Assembly (NCBI GenBank): GCA_964432565.1
Contig: CAYSOA010000007.1
Span: forward strand, 23,556-87,555
Source of the DNA: CAIOHW01 sp964432565
Lineage (GTDB): Bacteria; Bdellovibrionota; UBA1018
Direction: 5' to 3'
Length of the DNA stretch: 64,000 nucleotides
How positions within the stretch are numbered: position 1 is the first letter of the stretch; each line of letters opens with the position of its first letter. The notes under the pieces were generated by a model. That model had not been told where the DNA came from and did no database searches. It saw only the letters and a program-made list of their open reading frames with translations. Made by a program: the position numbers and the translations under genes. Shown here piece by piece: positions 43,413-52,127 of the stretch.

Positions 43413-44745
43413 TCTTGGCCTTCTCCAAAAGCCAACCCAGGGTGCGCTCTTCGCGAATGCGGTACTCGAGGTCTTCCTTGCGCGAAGGATTGGTGAGGTA
43501 GAAGTCCTTCACCTTTTCCTCTTCGACCTTCATCCCGACCGCCATCTTGGAGATCTCGGCGTTCAGGTCGGCCTCAGACACTTCAAAACCTTCGGCCTTG
43601 GCCACCGCTTCGACCAAGAGGCTGGCCTTGACCTGGCTCTCCGCCTTTTTGGAGATGTTCGCCATCTCGGACATCAAAATTTCCTGAACCGTCTGGTCAT
43701 CCGCGCCCTGCTTTTTCAGGTTCTGCGAGACATCCTGAGCCAGTGCCCGCGCCTGCGCCTGCACCAGTGAAGCCGGAACTTCGAACGAATTCTTCTCGAT
43801 CAGTGCCTGCAGCAGGTCACTACGAAGCTTGCGATCCGACTCCTGCTTCTTTTCCTGGGCCAGATGCTCCTCAATCTTCTGGGTCAGATCAGCGAGGCTC
43901 TCGTAGCCCATCTGCTTGGCAAACTCATCGTTCACTTCGGGAAGCTGCTTTTGCTTGATCTCCTGCACATCCACCGTGAAGCTGGCGGGCTTTCCGGCCA
44001 GCTCCTTCTCGTAGAAGTCTGCCGGGAAGTCGATCTGGAAGGTCTTGGTCTCGCCCTTCTTCATCCCCACCAGATGATCTTCGAAGCCAGGGATCAGAGT
44101 GTCCGAGCCAATCTCCAGCAGACGCGAGCCATTCATTCCCGCTCGTGGCTCGACTTTTCCATCGACCACCACGCCACCTTCGAACTTCATCTCGACCGAG
44201 TCGCCCTTCTTGGCGGCGTACTCGTCGGACTCAACAGGAATCAGCTGAGCCTGTGAGTTCTGGAAGTTCTCGACGATCTTCTGGACGTCTGCCTTTTCCA
44301 CCTTGGATGGCTCGCGCGTCAGGGCAATACCGGTATAGCCCTTGACCTCAATCTCAGGCATCACTTCCACCGTCGCCAGGTAGGTCAGGTCCTTGCCCTC
44401 TTCGATCGAATGGTCGTGTTCGCCGCTTCCTGTTTTGTGGTCAGGAGTTTCAATCTGGGGCCGGCCGACGGCCCGAAGCTTTTCGCCACGAACGGCTTCC
44501 TGAAACGATTCGTCAATCAGCGAGTGAAAAACCTGATGGCGAACATCTTCTCCGTAAAACTGCTTCACGACGGGAAGAGGAACGTGGCCGGGACGAAATC
44601 CCTTGATGCGCGCGGTCTTCTGAACTTCGCGAAGCCCCTTTTCGAGCCGAGAAGTGACCACGGTCGCAGGAACTCGCACCTTCAACTGGCGCAGAACATT
44701 GGACTTCTTTTCAACTTTTTCAACTTGGACCTGAAGATTGGACAT
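43396..44745 (-). CDS. tig: Trigger factor
   Basis: A 449-aa ribosome-associated chaperone with peptidyl-prolyl isomerase domain. The N-terminal ribosome-binding domain has the signature KGFRPGHVPLPVVKQFYG at about residues 48-65 (the GFRxGxxP loop), the FKBP-like domain contains AAKKGDSVEMKFEGGVV and IPGFEDHLVGMKKGETKTF, and the rest is the helical C-terminal cradle ending EERTLGWLLEKAKIKDAK. Length is normal. clpP/clpX, its common neighbours, are not downstream. The transcript ends at the terminator 43325-43371. Confidence 0.96.
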   Translation of the reverse strand: MSNLQVQVEKVEKKSNVLRQLKVRVPATVVTSRLEKGLREVQKTARIKGFRPGHVPLPVVKQFYGEDVRHQVFHSLIDESFQEAVRGEKLRAVGRPQIETPDHKTGSGEHDHSIEEGKDLTYLATVEVMPEIEVKGYTGIALTREPSKVEKADVQKIVENFQNSQAQLIPVESDEYAAKKGDSVEMKFEGGVVVDGKVEPRAGMNGSRLLEIGSDTLIPGFEDHLVGMKKGETKTFQIDFPADFYEKELAGKPASFTVDVQEIKQKQLPEVNDEFAKQMGYESLADLTQKIEEHLAQEKKQESDRKLRSDLLQALIEKNSFEVPASLVQAQARALAQDVSQNLKKQGADDQTVQEILMSEMANISKKAESQVKASLLVEAVAKAEGFEVSEADLNAEISKMAVGMKVEEEKVKDFYLTNPSRKEDLEYRIREERTLGWLLEKAKIKDAK

Positions 44746-44780
44746 GAAGCGGTTCTAGGCATGACACCCCGGAAAGTCAA

Positions 44781-45635
44781 TCAGCTGAACTCGTCGTACC
44801 AGACCTGCTCCAGCCAAAGGCCCTGCGCCGCAGCCGTCCGGCCCACCAGGCTACGATTCTGGGTCTCGAGAATGTGACGAATGCTGTCGGCCGAGCGTCG
44901 CCCTTCACCAATCTCCAGCAGCGTCCCCGCGATCCCTCGCACCATCTGCTTTAAGAATCCCGTTCCCACCAGGCGAATCCGAACGAAGCCGAACTCCCCG
45001 GCATGACCTGGCAAGACCCAGCCCCCCGGCACTCCGACCGGCAGGGGCACCCAGCTCAGTTCCGCCTCCAAAATCGTTCGTACGGTCGTCCTGACCTGGG
45101 CTCCCCGCGCCTGAAACGGAAGAAAGTCATGCTCTCCGAGCAGATCCCTCAGGGCCACGGCCATGGCCTCGCGGTCGAGAGACCGGTGAATGAACCAGCT
45201 CAGCGGCTCGACCGGGGCATGGGGGGCGGCCCCCTGTTGAAAGTAATAGCTATATTGTTTTTTGATGGCCGAGCGCTGGGCGTTGAAGTCGAGGGGCACC
45301 CCCTGAACCTTGAGCACCCGAATGGATGGGGGCAGTCGCGAGTTCAGGGCCCGACGCAAAACCTCTGTAGTCCACTCCCCACGGCTGGGGCGCCCTCTCA
45401 AAATAAAGTGAACGACCTGACCAGACGCGTGCACCCCGGCATCGGTTCTTCCGCTGGCCACGACGCTCACCGGTTCGCTCACGATACTCTGCAGCACCTC
45501 CTCGAAGGTCTGCTGAATACTGGGGGCTCCCTCTGCGGCTGAACCCTTCTGCTTTTGCCAACCGCAGTAACGGGTACCGAGGTAGCTGATGCGAGCGGCG
45601 AACTTCTGAACAAAGGCCTCGCGTTCAGAGCTCAA
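44781..45635 (-). CDS. truA: tRNA pseudouridine synthase A
   Basis: A 284-aa enzyme that makes pseudouridine at tRNA positions 38-40 of the anticodon arm. The catalytic aspartate is in SGRTDAGVHASGQVVHF, and DFNAQRSAIKKQYSYYF and FLKQMVRGIAGTLLEIGEG are family segments. The start is a TTG at 45635 that overlaps the stop of the upstream CFI-box/barrel gene by 11 bases; no ATG or GTG lies before the conserved ISYLGTRYCGWQ core. It probably relies on translational coupling. Confidence 0.95.
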   Translation of the reverse strand: MSSEREAFVQKFAARISYLGTRYCGWQKQKGSAAEGAPSIQQTFEEVLQSIVSEPVSVVASGRTDAGVHASGQVVHFILRGRPSRGEWTTEVLRRALNSRLPPSIRVLKVQGVPLDFNAQRSAIKKQYSYYFQQGAAPHAPVEPLSWFIHRSLDREAMAVALRDLLGEHDFLPFQARGAQVRTTVRTILEAELSWVPLPVGVPGGWVLPGHAGEFGFVRIRLVGTGFLKQMVRGIAGTLLEIGEGRRSADSIRHILETQNRSLVGRTAAAQGLWLEQVWYDEFS

Positions 45636-47973
45636 AAAGCAGCCCCAGACTCAAACCACTGACTGTGAAATCCAACGCTCCCGAAATCGTGCCGAGTCGC
45701 TGATAATCGAGCGTCAGGCAGGCCCGGTGGATGCCGTAAGCCTCGTACAAACTCCAGTCGCCCACCGAATCGAGAAAACCCAACGGAAAGGCCGCCCCCG
45801 CGCCCAGCAGGTACCCTCTCGAGTTGCCCCACTTGATGCCACGCCCATCGCTTCGATCCTCGGCGTAACCGACCAGCGAGGGACCGGCCTTGAGATAAGG
45901 ACGAACGAACCGAAGCAGGTTCAACCGGTAGATCGCGCCAGCCGTCACCGGCAGGGTCACGAACGTAAACTCCGTTTCAGAAGTGGCCGGAAAGGTGCCC
46001 CCACCGGGGCGAGCAAGCTCGAACTGAAAGGTACCACGGGCCGTTTTCCACGAGAATCCGGCCTGTCCGAAAAACCCCAGACTTCCCAGCCACTCGCCAT
46101 GAACAGGCTGCGTTTCGTAAAAAAACTGCAGATCCGGTGCGTAGCCCGAACCATAAAGCGATTCAAACGATCGGTAGACCGCAGCGTCGTCAGCCACGAC
46201 CGCCCGCGACTGGCTGACCGAGACCGTCATTCCAAAGGCTCGCCCCACACGGTCTTTCTTGCGAGGTTGCAGAGTCACTCCCAGACTGGTGCTGGCCGAC
46301 GGCTCTGAAGAGGGCTCTCCCAGCTCGCGTTTCCGGCGGACAAGATAATCATCCGTTTCATGTTCTGATCGTGAGTCGCCCTCGCGAATCGACTCAATCA
46401 GAGATTCGTCCGAGGCATCTGGGCTCCCAGTCTCGCGGAGACGTTTTCGTTGCTGAACGATATAGGGCTCAAGGCTCTCGGTGGCATCCGACTTTACTGA
46501 GCGCTCGCTCGATTCACGGCGAATCGCCTCGATCAAAGACTTATCAGTGCCCAGCTCCTCGGCGCCTGCTACCGGCAAACCTCCCCCTGTCGCAAGAAGC
46601 GCGATCGCAACGAGCGGCCGATAAAAAGTCGTTCTTGAAGCAAAAAGAGCCACCAGCAGGAGCACCGCCAGCGCGACAATCGGGTTCAAGGCGAGCCACG
46701 CCCAAACCTGTAGCGGCGCAAGAAGCACCAGACTCGGCACTCGAAGCACCGGAGCGTCGATCACGGTCTCAGCCAAACCGGGAGACCAGCGATAGTAGAG
46801 CTCGATCACCCGCTCGCCGAGCGTAAACTGACGAAGGACCTCATCACGAAACCGGCGAAGCACCCGCACTCCCGCCGAACTTCCCGAACGAAACGACGCG
46901 GTGGCGATGAAACACTGGCTTTCTTTGAGAAGCCCCCGAATACTGGAGGACTGAACAGAGTAATTAGTACTTGGGTCGTTCTCAGTGCAAAACGCCGAAA
47001 CGGCTCCAGCCAAATCGCGAGCCCCCACCGAGAGCTGATACGAATGGTCAGATCCATCGGTAGTGTTGGTGAATCCCTGAATCACACTCTCTGCCGAGGA
47101 TGAGACCCGAGCTGTAATTTGGCCCGACGCATCGATCGCACCAGGGGCCGCCCCGTCTTTGGCCAGAACGATCAATCGATTCACCGAGGCCGAACCCGAG
47201 TCGACTGAAAAAACCCCCGAAAACGCGGCCGGTTTGAAGGAGATTTCCCCATCACCCGGAAAATAGGCTTCAGACAAATCCGCCGGGCAGACTTCCCGCT
47301 GCGGCCCGCTTGACTGAAAACTGAGCGACACCGAATCATGCTCCTCGGTGTCCGAGAGGTTTCCGGTGTCACCATCAGCCTTCTCGAGACCGATATAGAC
47401 TTTGAGCGGAATGACCGTCGGATCTCCATCCGTAGGAGTCACCACCGCACCGCCCGTGCAGACGCCACTCAGCGCGCCCACTTCGGCACAGATTCTCTTC
47501 GGAAAAAGGCCAATTCTCAGCACTTGCCCCGCAGGCGAGGTCGGATATTTTGCTGCGAGATAAAGCCCATCCGTCTCGGCCTGGCAGTTGGCATCCAAGC
47601 AGTCGGCAACGGCTCCGACTGCCCCTGCCTTTTCAATCGGCACGGCCTTCCCATCGACGGCGACGGTCACCACCACATCCTGCCCCGTGGTGAGTGATCC
47701 AAAATTCTTGGTGGTGCTCACATCGAGGTAGACCAGGTGATCGTCGCCATTAGTCACCGCCAGATCAAACGCCCGAAAGTCGTCCCCCGAGTCGACAGTG
47801 ACCTCATCGATCGCATGGTGAATCACGTCCGTCGAGGTTTTCGAGTAAGGCGCGACGGCAGCGATCTGTAACTCGGCACCGGCTGAAAGAGGCAAAAGAC
47901 CGAAAAACACGAGGGCAAGAAGCTTTATGCAATCAAGCGTGGTCGCGAACCCATTCGGCAATCTGAACGGCAT
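45625..47973 (-). CDS. CFI-box protein fused to an outer-membrane barrel domain
   Basis: A 782-aa exported protein. Signal peptide (CIKLLALVFFGLLPLSAGA) and a beta-rich domain (about 35-340) lead to a CFI-box segment from about residue 354 (CFIATASFRSG, VLRRFRDEVLRQF, GERVIELYYRWSPGLAE). Two hydrophobic segments follow; the second (RPLVAIALLATGGGLPVAGA before EEL, about 446-468) reads like a second signal peptide. After two DESLIESIRE-like charged repeats comes a C-terminal barrel domain (about 580-782: FQFELARPGGGTF, YLKAGPSLVGYAEDRS, ending LSLGLLFEL). CFI-box segments are normally C-terminal, so this looks like fusion of two exported proteins. AAGGAG precedes the ATG; the start overlaps asd by 41 bases. 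Confidence 0.78.
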   Translation of the reverse strand: MPFRLPNGFATTLDCIKLLALVFFGLLPLSAGAELQIAAVAPYSKTSTDVIHHAIDEVTVDSGDDFRAFDLAVTNGDDHLVYLDVSTTKNFGSLTTGQDVVVTVAVDGKAVPIEKAGAVGAVADCLDANCQAETDGLYLAAKYPTSPAGQVLRIGLFPKRICAEVGALSGVCTGGAVVTPTDGDPTVIPLKVYIGLEKADGDTGNLSDTEEHDSVSLSFQSSGPQREVCPADLSEAYFPGDGEISFKPAAFSGVFSVDSGSASVNRLIVLAKDGAAPGAIDASGQITARVSSSAESVIQGFTNTTDGSDHSYQLSVGARDLAGAVSAFCTENDPSTNYSVQSSSIRGLLKESQCFIATASFRSGSSAGVRVLRRFRDEVLRQFTLGERVIELYYRWSPGLAETVIDAPVLRVPSLVLLAPLQVWAWLALNPIVALAVLLLVALFASRTTFYRPLVAIALLATGGGLPVAGAEELGTDKSLIEAIRRESSERSVKSDATESLEPYIVQQRKRLRETGSPDASDESLIESIREGDSRSEHETDDYLVRRKRELGEPSSEPSASTSLGVTLQPRKKDRVGRAFGMTVSVSQSRAVVADDAAVYRSFESLYGSGYAPDLQFFYETQPVHGEWLGSLGFFGQAGFSWKTARGTFQFELARPGGGTFPATSETEFTFVTLPVTAGAIYRLNLLRFVRPYLKAGPSLVGYAEDRSDGRGIKWGNSRGYLLGAGAAFPLGFLDSVGDWSLYEAYGIHRACLTLDYQRLGTISGALDFTVSGLSLGLLFEL

Positions 47974-48949
47974 TGAGGGCGGCTCCTTTCCTCAGGTTGT
48001 CTGAAACGACCCAAAAGCAAAGACCATGAGGCACGGAAGGATCTCTGCGAATCCGGCCGATAGCAACGACATCCTGGTTCGATGCATTTTCATTCATGGG
48101 GTAAAGATCGAGGGCGAGATCATCCCAGACCACGACTCCCGAGGTCTCGCTCCAGAGCTTACGGGCCGCCTCGGGCGAAAGTTCCCGTTCCAGCTCAACA
48201 AAAACCGATTCGGCATGACACAAAAGCGTCGGAACTCGAACCGCCGTCGCCACAATGGGAAGGGGTGACGTTCCGAGAATCTTTTGCGTCTCGCGCATCA
48301 GCTTGTCTTCTTCACTGGTAAAGCCGCCATCCCGAACTCCTCCGATGCGTGGAATGAGGTTTTCGGCGATCCGATGGGGAAAGACCTCCACCGCACGCCC
48401 GCCCAGCGACTGCTGCTGCAGCTCGTGCATGGCCGCCGTACCCGCTCCGCTCACGCTTTGATAAGTCGAGACCACGACGCGCTTGAGTCCGGCCACACAC
48501 TGCAGTGGTGCCAGGGCCATCACCAGCTGAACCGTCGAGCAATTGGGCCCGGCGAAGAGCCGCTGCCCGGACGCCCAAGCCGAAGTGGCCTGGCTGGCAT
48601 TCACCTCCGGCACCAGAAGCGGCACATCGGCATCCATTCGAAAGGTGGCGGAGTTGTCGACCACGACCGCACCCGCTGCCAACGCCTCAGGCACCCACTT
48701 GGCAGACACCTCGTCGGACGCATCAAAAAAAACGAGACTCAGCCCCTCGAAGCAGCCCGACTCCAACTCCCGGCACGGCCACTGCTGATTCGCAAAGGAG
48801 ACGAATTTCCCCCGAGAGCGAGGCGATGCAAACGGCCGCAGCTCCGAAACGGCGAATCCTCGCTCCTCAAGAATCGCGAGCAGTCGCGAACCCACCGCAC
48901 CGGTGGCACCGACCACTCCGACGCGATCAAGAGTCCTCACGATCCCCAC
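47933..48949 (-). CDS. asd: Aspartate-semialdehyde dehydrogenase
   Basis: A 338-aa NADPH-dependent enzyme converting aspartyl phosphate to aspartate semialdehyde for lysine/diaminopimelate, threonine and methionine synthesis. The nucleotide-binding VGVVGATGAVGSRL, the nucleophile Cys137 in FAGPNCSTVQL, STYQSVSGAGTAAM and the RVPTLLCHAESVFVE segment are canonical. The start is GTG at 48949, overlapping the pssA stop by 23 bases; its own 3' end overlaps the CFI-box gene by 41 bases. This links amino-acid, phospholipid and envelope genes in one chain of overlapping frames. Confidence 0.95.
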   Translation of the reverse strand: MGIVRTLDRVGVVGATGAVGSRLLAILEERGFAVSELRPFASPRSRGKFVSFANQQWPCRELESGCFEGLSLVFFDASDEVSAKWVPEALAAGAVVVDNSATFRMDADVPLLVPEVNASQATSAWASGQRLFAGPNCSTVQLVMALAPLQCVAGLKRVVVSTYQSVSGAGTAAMHELQQQSLGGRAVEVFPHRIAENLIPRIGGVRDGGFTSEEDKLMRETQKILGTSPLPIVATAVRVPTLLCHAESVFVELERELSPEAARKLWSETSGVVVWDDLALDLYPMNENASNQDVVAIGRIRRDPSVPHGLCFWVVSDNLRKGAALNAVQIAEWVRDHA

Positions 48950-49676
48950 TCTCCGCGCTCTCCGTCAGGAATGAGGCTCGAACGAGTCCAACGCGAGCCA
49001 GCACGTACCACAGAACACTGAGGACGATGTAAAGCGCACCCACCAGAAAAAGCGTCACTTCAGGACGAACCAGAATCACAGCGATGGCCAGCAGGCCGAC
49101 AAAAAGAATTCCGAAACTCCCGCGAGATCGCCAGTGAAACTCCTTAAACGACGGAAACGCGACCGAGCTCACCATCAAGATCGAGAGCGAGATCGAGAGA
49201 AACAGCATCCAACCGGTCTTCGAGATCGGATCGAGCCCCCGAAAGAGCATGAAAATAACAAAAAAGGCCACCATATTGGCCGCCATCGGCGTCGGAAGCC
49301 CCTGAAAGTAGTTTTTCGGCATGGTCGAGGCGGTCACATTGAACCGTGCGAGGCGAAGGGCGCTGCAAAGACTGAAAAGAAACGACAGAACCAATCCAGA
49401 CCGCCCGAGCGGTGCCAGCGCAAACTGATGCAGCAGAACCCCAGGCGCAATGCCGAAGGACGTCAGATCCGACAGGCTGTCATACTGAACCCCGAACGGG
49501 CTCGTGGCCCTCGCCATTCTGGCGATGCGCCCATCGAGGGCGTCAAAAATGGCCGCCAAAAAAAGCGCCCACGCCGCCGTACTAAAATCCCCCCGGCAGG
49601 AGGAAGTGATCGACAGGAAGCCACAAAACAGATTTCCGGTCGTGATGAGGTTGGGGACAAGATAAACCTTCCGCAT
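48927..49676 (-). CDS. pssA: CDP-diacylglycerol-serine O-phosphatidyltransferase
   Basis: A 249-aa inner-membrane enzyme that makes phosphatidylserine. The CDP-alcohol phosphotransferase signature D-x2-DG-x2-AR-x8-G-x3-D-x3-D is complete (from DALDGRIARMAR to YDSLSD). LVPNLITTGNLFCGFLSI at the N-terminus and about seven hydrophobic helices fit the short bacterial type. A psd gene is not in the window. It starts 11 bases after tsaB ends. Confidence 0.94.
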   Translation of the reverse strand: MRKVYLVPNLITTGNLFCGFLSITSSCRGDFSTAAWALFLAAIFDALDGRIARMARATSPFGVQYDSLSDLTSFGIAPGVLLHQFALAPLGRSGLVLSFLFSLCSALRLARFNVTASTMPKNYFQGLPTPMAANMVAFFVIFMLFRGLDPISKTGWMLFLSISLSILMVSSVAFPSFKEFHWRSRGSFGILFVGLLAIAVILVRPEVTLFLVGALYIVLSVLWYVLARVGLVRASFLTESAESGDREDS

Positions 49677-49687
49677 AAGCCGGAAGC

Positions 49688-50482
49688 CTAACCGCCCCTT
49701 ACCGCGTTCCGCAACGCATTTTCCCGGGCCTTGAGATGCAATTCAGCATCAGAAACGCGAAGATACACTGGCTGAACATCGAGTGCCGAATGGCGCACTC
49801 CTTCTTTCCATCGCCGTTCCGCAACATGAGCCAGCGCCTTGGAAATGCCATGCGAGGCGGGCCAGTCGGTCACCCGAAATCTTCCATTCGACTCCAGGGC
49901 AGCCAGTGAGGGATGCTTCTTCAAGGTGTCGGGCATGATCACCGTGACCTCATTCGACGGAAGCTCGTGAAGTCCCCAGCCCTGCAGATTTCGATCGAGC
50001 TCAGAAATCTTGGTGACCGCTTCGGCGCTCGCACCGCCGGATTCACGCTTCGACACTCGAACGTACACCTCGCCCATGCACGCTTCGGCAAGGATCACGA
50101 CGGCGTCCTGCGAGCTGCCCTGCGCCGACCGATAAGCCACTTCGATCATCTCCAGACTGGAGATCGGAACGACCGGAGTGCACAGCATCTGGCCCAGGGT
50201 TCTCGCCGTAGTCAGACCGATCCGAATGCCCGTGAAGCTTCCGGGTCCAATACCCACGGCAAACCCGGCAACCTGCTCCAGCTGCCAACCGGTTGCGCTC
50301 AGGGCCTCTGAGATTCCCAGCAACAGTCCCTCAGAATGCTGGCGCTGATCGACACTCAAGACCTGGGCGTGCAGAAGTCTCGAGGCCCCTTCCTGTTCAG
50401 TTGAACCTTCCGGCACTTCTGCGGCGAACAGATAGCCCGACCGCGACGAAGTGTCCCACCCCAGAATCCTTGCCGCACTCAT
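49688..50482 (-). CDS. tsaB: tRNA threonylcarbamoyladenosine biosynthesis protein TsaB
   Basis: A 264-aa member of the ASKHA-fold TsaB group, which with TsaD and TsaE transfers threonylcarbamoyl to A37 of ANN-decoding tRNAs. The N-terminus ILGWDTSSRSGYLF and the central GIGPGSFTGIRIGLTTARTL are diagnostic. The C-terminal part is less conserved, as usual for TsaB. It lies 18 bases downstream of rseP on the same strand. Confidence 0.93.
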   Translation of the reverse strand: MSAARILGWDTSSRSGYLFAAEVPEGSTEQEGASRLLHAQVLSVDQRQHSEGLLLGISEALSATGWQLEQVAGFAVGIGPGSFTGIRIGLTTARTLGQMLCTPVVPISSLEMIEVAYRSAQGSSQDAVVILAEACMGEVYVRVSKRESGGASAEAVTKISELDRNLQGWGLHELPSNEVTVIMPDTLKKHPSLAALESNGRFRVTDWPASHGISKALAHVAERRWKEGVRHSALDVQPVYLRVSDAELHLKARENALRNAVRGG

Positions 50483-50500
50483 GCAATGAAACCGACCTGT

Positions 50501-52117
50501 TTAGAATAGACGGGTGACGTCGTTTTTCATGACGACGATCATCAGCAAAAGAATCAGCGCAAGCCCCACCTGCTGAACGATCTCCAACTGCCTCATCTGA
50601 AGCGGTTTGCCACGAACAGCCTCCACCCCGAGCAGGAGGATATGACCTCCATCAAGGACGGGGATCGGCAGGACGTTGAGAACCCCAAGACCAATCGAGA
50701 GAATGGCCATGGTACTCAGGAAAGTGATCAGCCCGCGCGAGAGCGACTCACCCGCGATCTTGCCAATCAAAATCGGGCCTCCCAAAGTACGAACGCTCAC
50801 ATCGCCGACCAGCATTTTTCCGAGCGACACGATGTTCCTCCAGGAGAGAGAAACCATCCGCGAAACCCCCTCGGGCACGACGACGAGTGGATTGAACGTC
50901 CGCTCCACCACCACATCCGGCTGCGCCCACGCGAGCATCGGATAAACGCCGATCGTGAACTGCTTTGAGGTGGCAAGCTCAGGGTCACGCGTAGTGGAGG
51001 CAGACGGCACCAGCTCCTGCTGCAAGAGCTTCCCTTCACGCTCCCAACCCAGAACCAGACGGCCCTTGCTCTCCCCCGCCTTCTGAACACGATTTCGGAG
51101 CTCAAAAAAGGAGGCAATCTCCACACCATCAATCGAAACGATTCGGTCCCCTCGGCGAAGCCCCAGTTTCGAAGCGGGAGAGTCCGCAACGACCTTTTCG
51201 ATGAAGAGCTCGGAACTGTGAAGTCCCGACCCACTCCCCAGGCCAGAGGCCCCGGACTTCACAAATCGGACTTCGAAGTCTCGTTCACCCGAACGCAGGC
51301 CCACCGTAACCGCCGCGCCCTTCGGGGTCTCGGAGTCCAGTCGCTCGAGCTGCTCAAAATTGACGACTGAAACCCCATTCCAGCTGACAATGCGATCCCC
51401 CGAAGCAGCTCCAGCAAGACCCGCCGCAGACCCGGGATTGGACACTCCAATCACGGCATCACGTGCGGCAGGGAAAATTCCCTCAAGGCTGCCGACGTCC
51501 GTCTTTTCTCCGAAGGCCGAATACCCCGACGTTGCAGTCGGAACCACCTGCACGGCAACTGGCTGGGTCGCGCTCTCCCGCTCGACCAGAAGGTCCACCG
51601 GACGCCCCGGGTTCTCACCCAGAATGGCCTCAACCTCCTCGAACTTCGACACCGGCTTGCCGGCGACGGAAATCACCCGGTCCCCCGAGACCAAGCCGAA
51701 CGTGGCCGCGGGACTGCCGGGGAGCACCCGACCCACTCGGCTGACAATGTGCTCCTCACCGATCATCTGAATCGCCATGAAAATCAGCGCTGCAAAGATG
51801 AAGTTGAAAAGCGGTCCGCCAAAGAAAATGAAGAACCGCTTCCAGCGATCCTGACGCTGAAGCGAACGATGCGCGAGTTCGGCAGGAAGCTCAACCCCCG
51901 GCTCTTCTCCAAGAAGCTTCACATAGCCGCCAAGGGGAATGGCGGACAGGCACCACTCGGTCTCCCCGCGCTGCCGCGACCAGATCTTGGGTCCAAACCC
52001 CACCGAGAAGACCTCGGCCTTGACGCCGAAAACCTTCGCAAAAAAGAAGTGACCGAACTCGTGCACGACCACCAGCGGGCCCAGAATGCAGATAAAACCC
52101 AAAATCGACATCAGCAT
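50501..52117 (-). CDS. rseP: Site-2 protease RseP with three PDZ domains
   Basis: A 538-aa intramembrane zinc protease. HEFGH (residues 19-23) and LDGGH (near 488) are the active-site motifs, with the FGGPLFNFIFAALIF membrane segment between. Three PDZ domains can be read: VLPGSPAATFGLVSGDRVIS, SNPGSAAGLAGAASGDRIVS and VADSPASKLGLRRGDRIVS, each followed by a V/I-x-NFxx-type strand. Most RseP have two, and the extra length (about 90 residues) matches the third. ATG 52117 has GAGGG seven bases upstream. In E. coli RseP cleaves the anti-sigma factor RseA; no rseA or rpoE is here. Confidence 0.95.
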   Translation of the reverse strand: MLMSILGFICILGPLVVVHEFGHFFFAKVFGVKAEVFSVGFGPKIWSRQRGETEWCLSAIPLGGYVKLLGEEPGVELPAELAHRSLQRQDRWKRFFIFFGGPLFNFIFAALIFMAIQMIGEEHIVSRVGRVLPGSPAATFGLVSGDRVISVAGKPVSKFEEVEAILGENPGRPVDLLVERESATQPVAVQVVPTATSGYSAFGEKTDVGSLEGIFPAARDAVIGVSNPGSAAGLAGAASGDRIVSWNGVSVVNFEQLERLDSETPKGAAVTVGLRSGERDFEVRFVKSGASGLGSGSGLHSSELFIEKVVADSPASKLGLRRGDRIVSIDGVEIASFFELRNRVQKAGESKGRLVLGWEREGKLLQQELVPSASTTRDPELATSKQFTIGVYPMLAWAQPDVVVERTFNPLVVVPEGVSRMVSLSWRNIVSLGKMLVGDVSVRTLGGPILIGKIAGESLSRGLITFLSTMAILSIGLGVLNVLPIPVLDGGHILLLGVEAVRGKPLQMRQLEIVQQVGLALILLLMIVVMKNDVTRLF

Positions 52118-52127
52118 CGTCGTTCCC

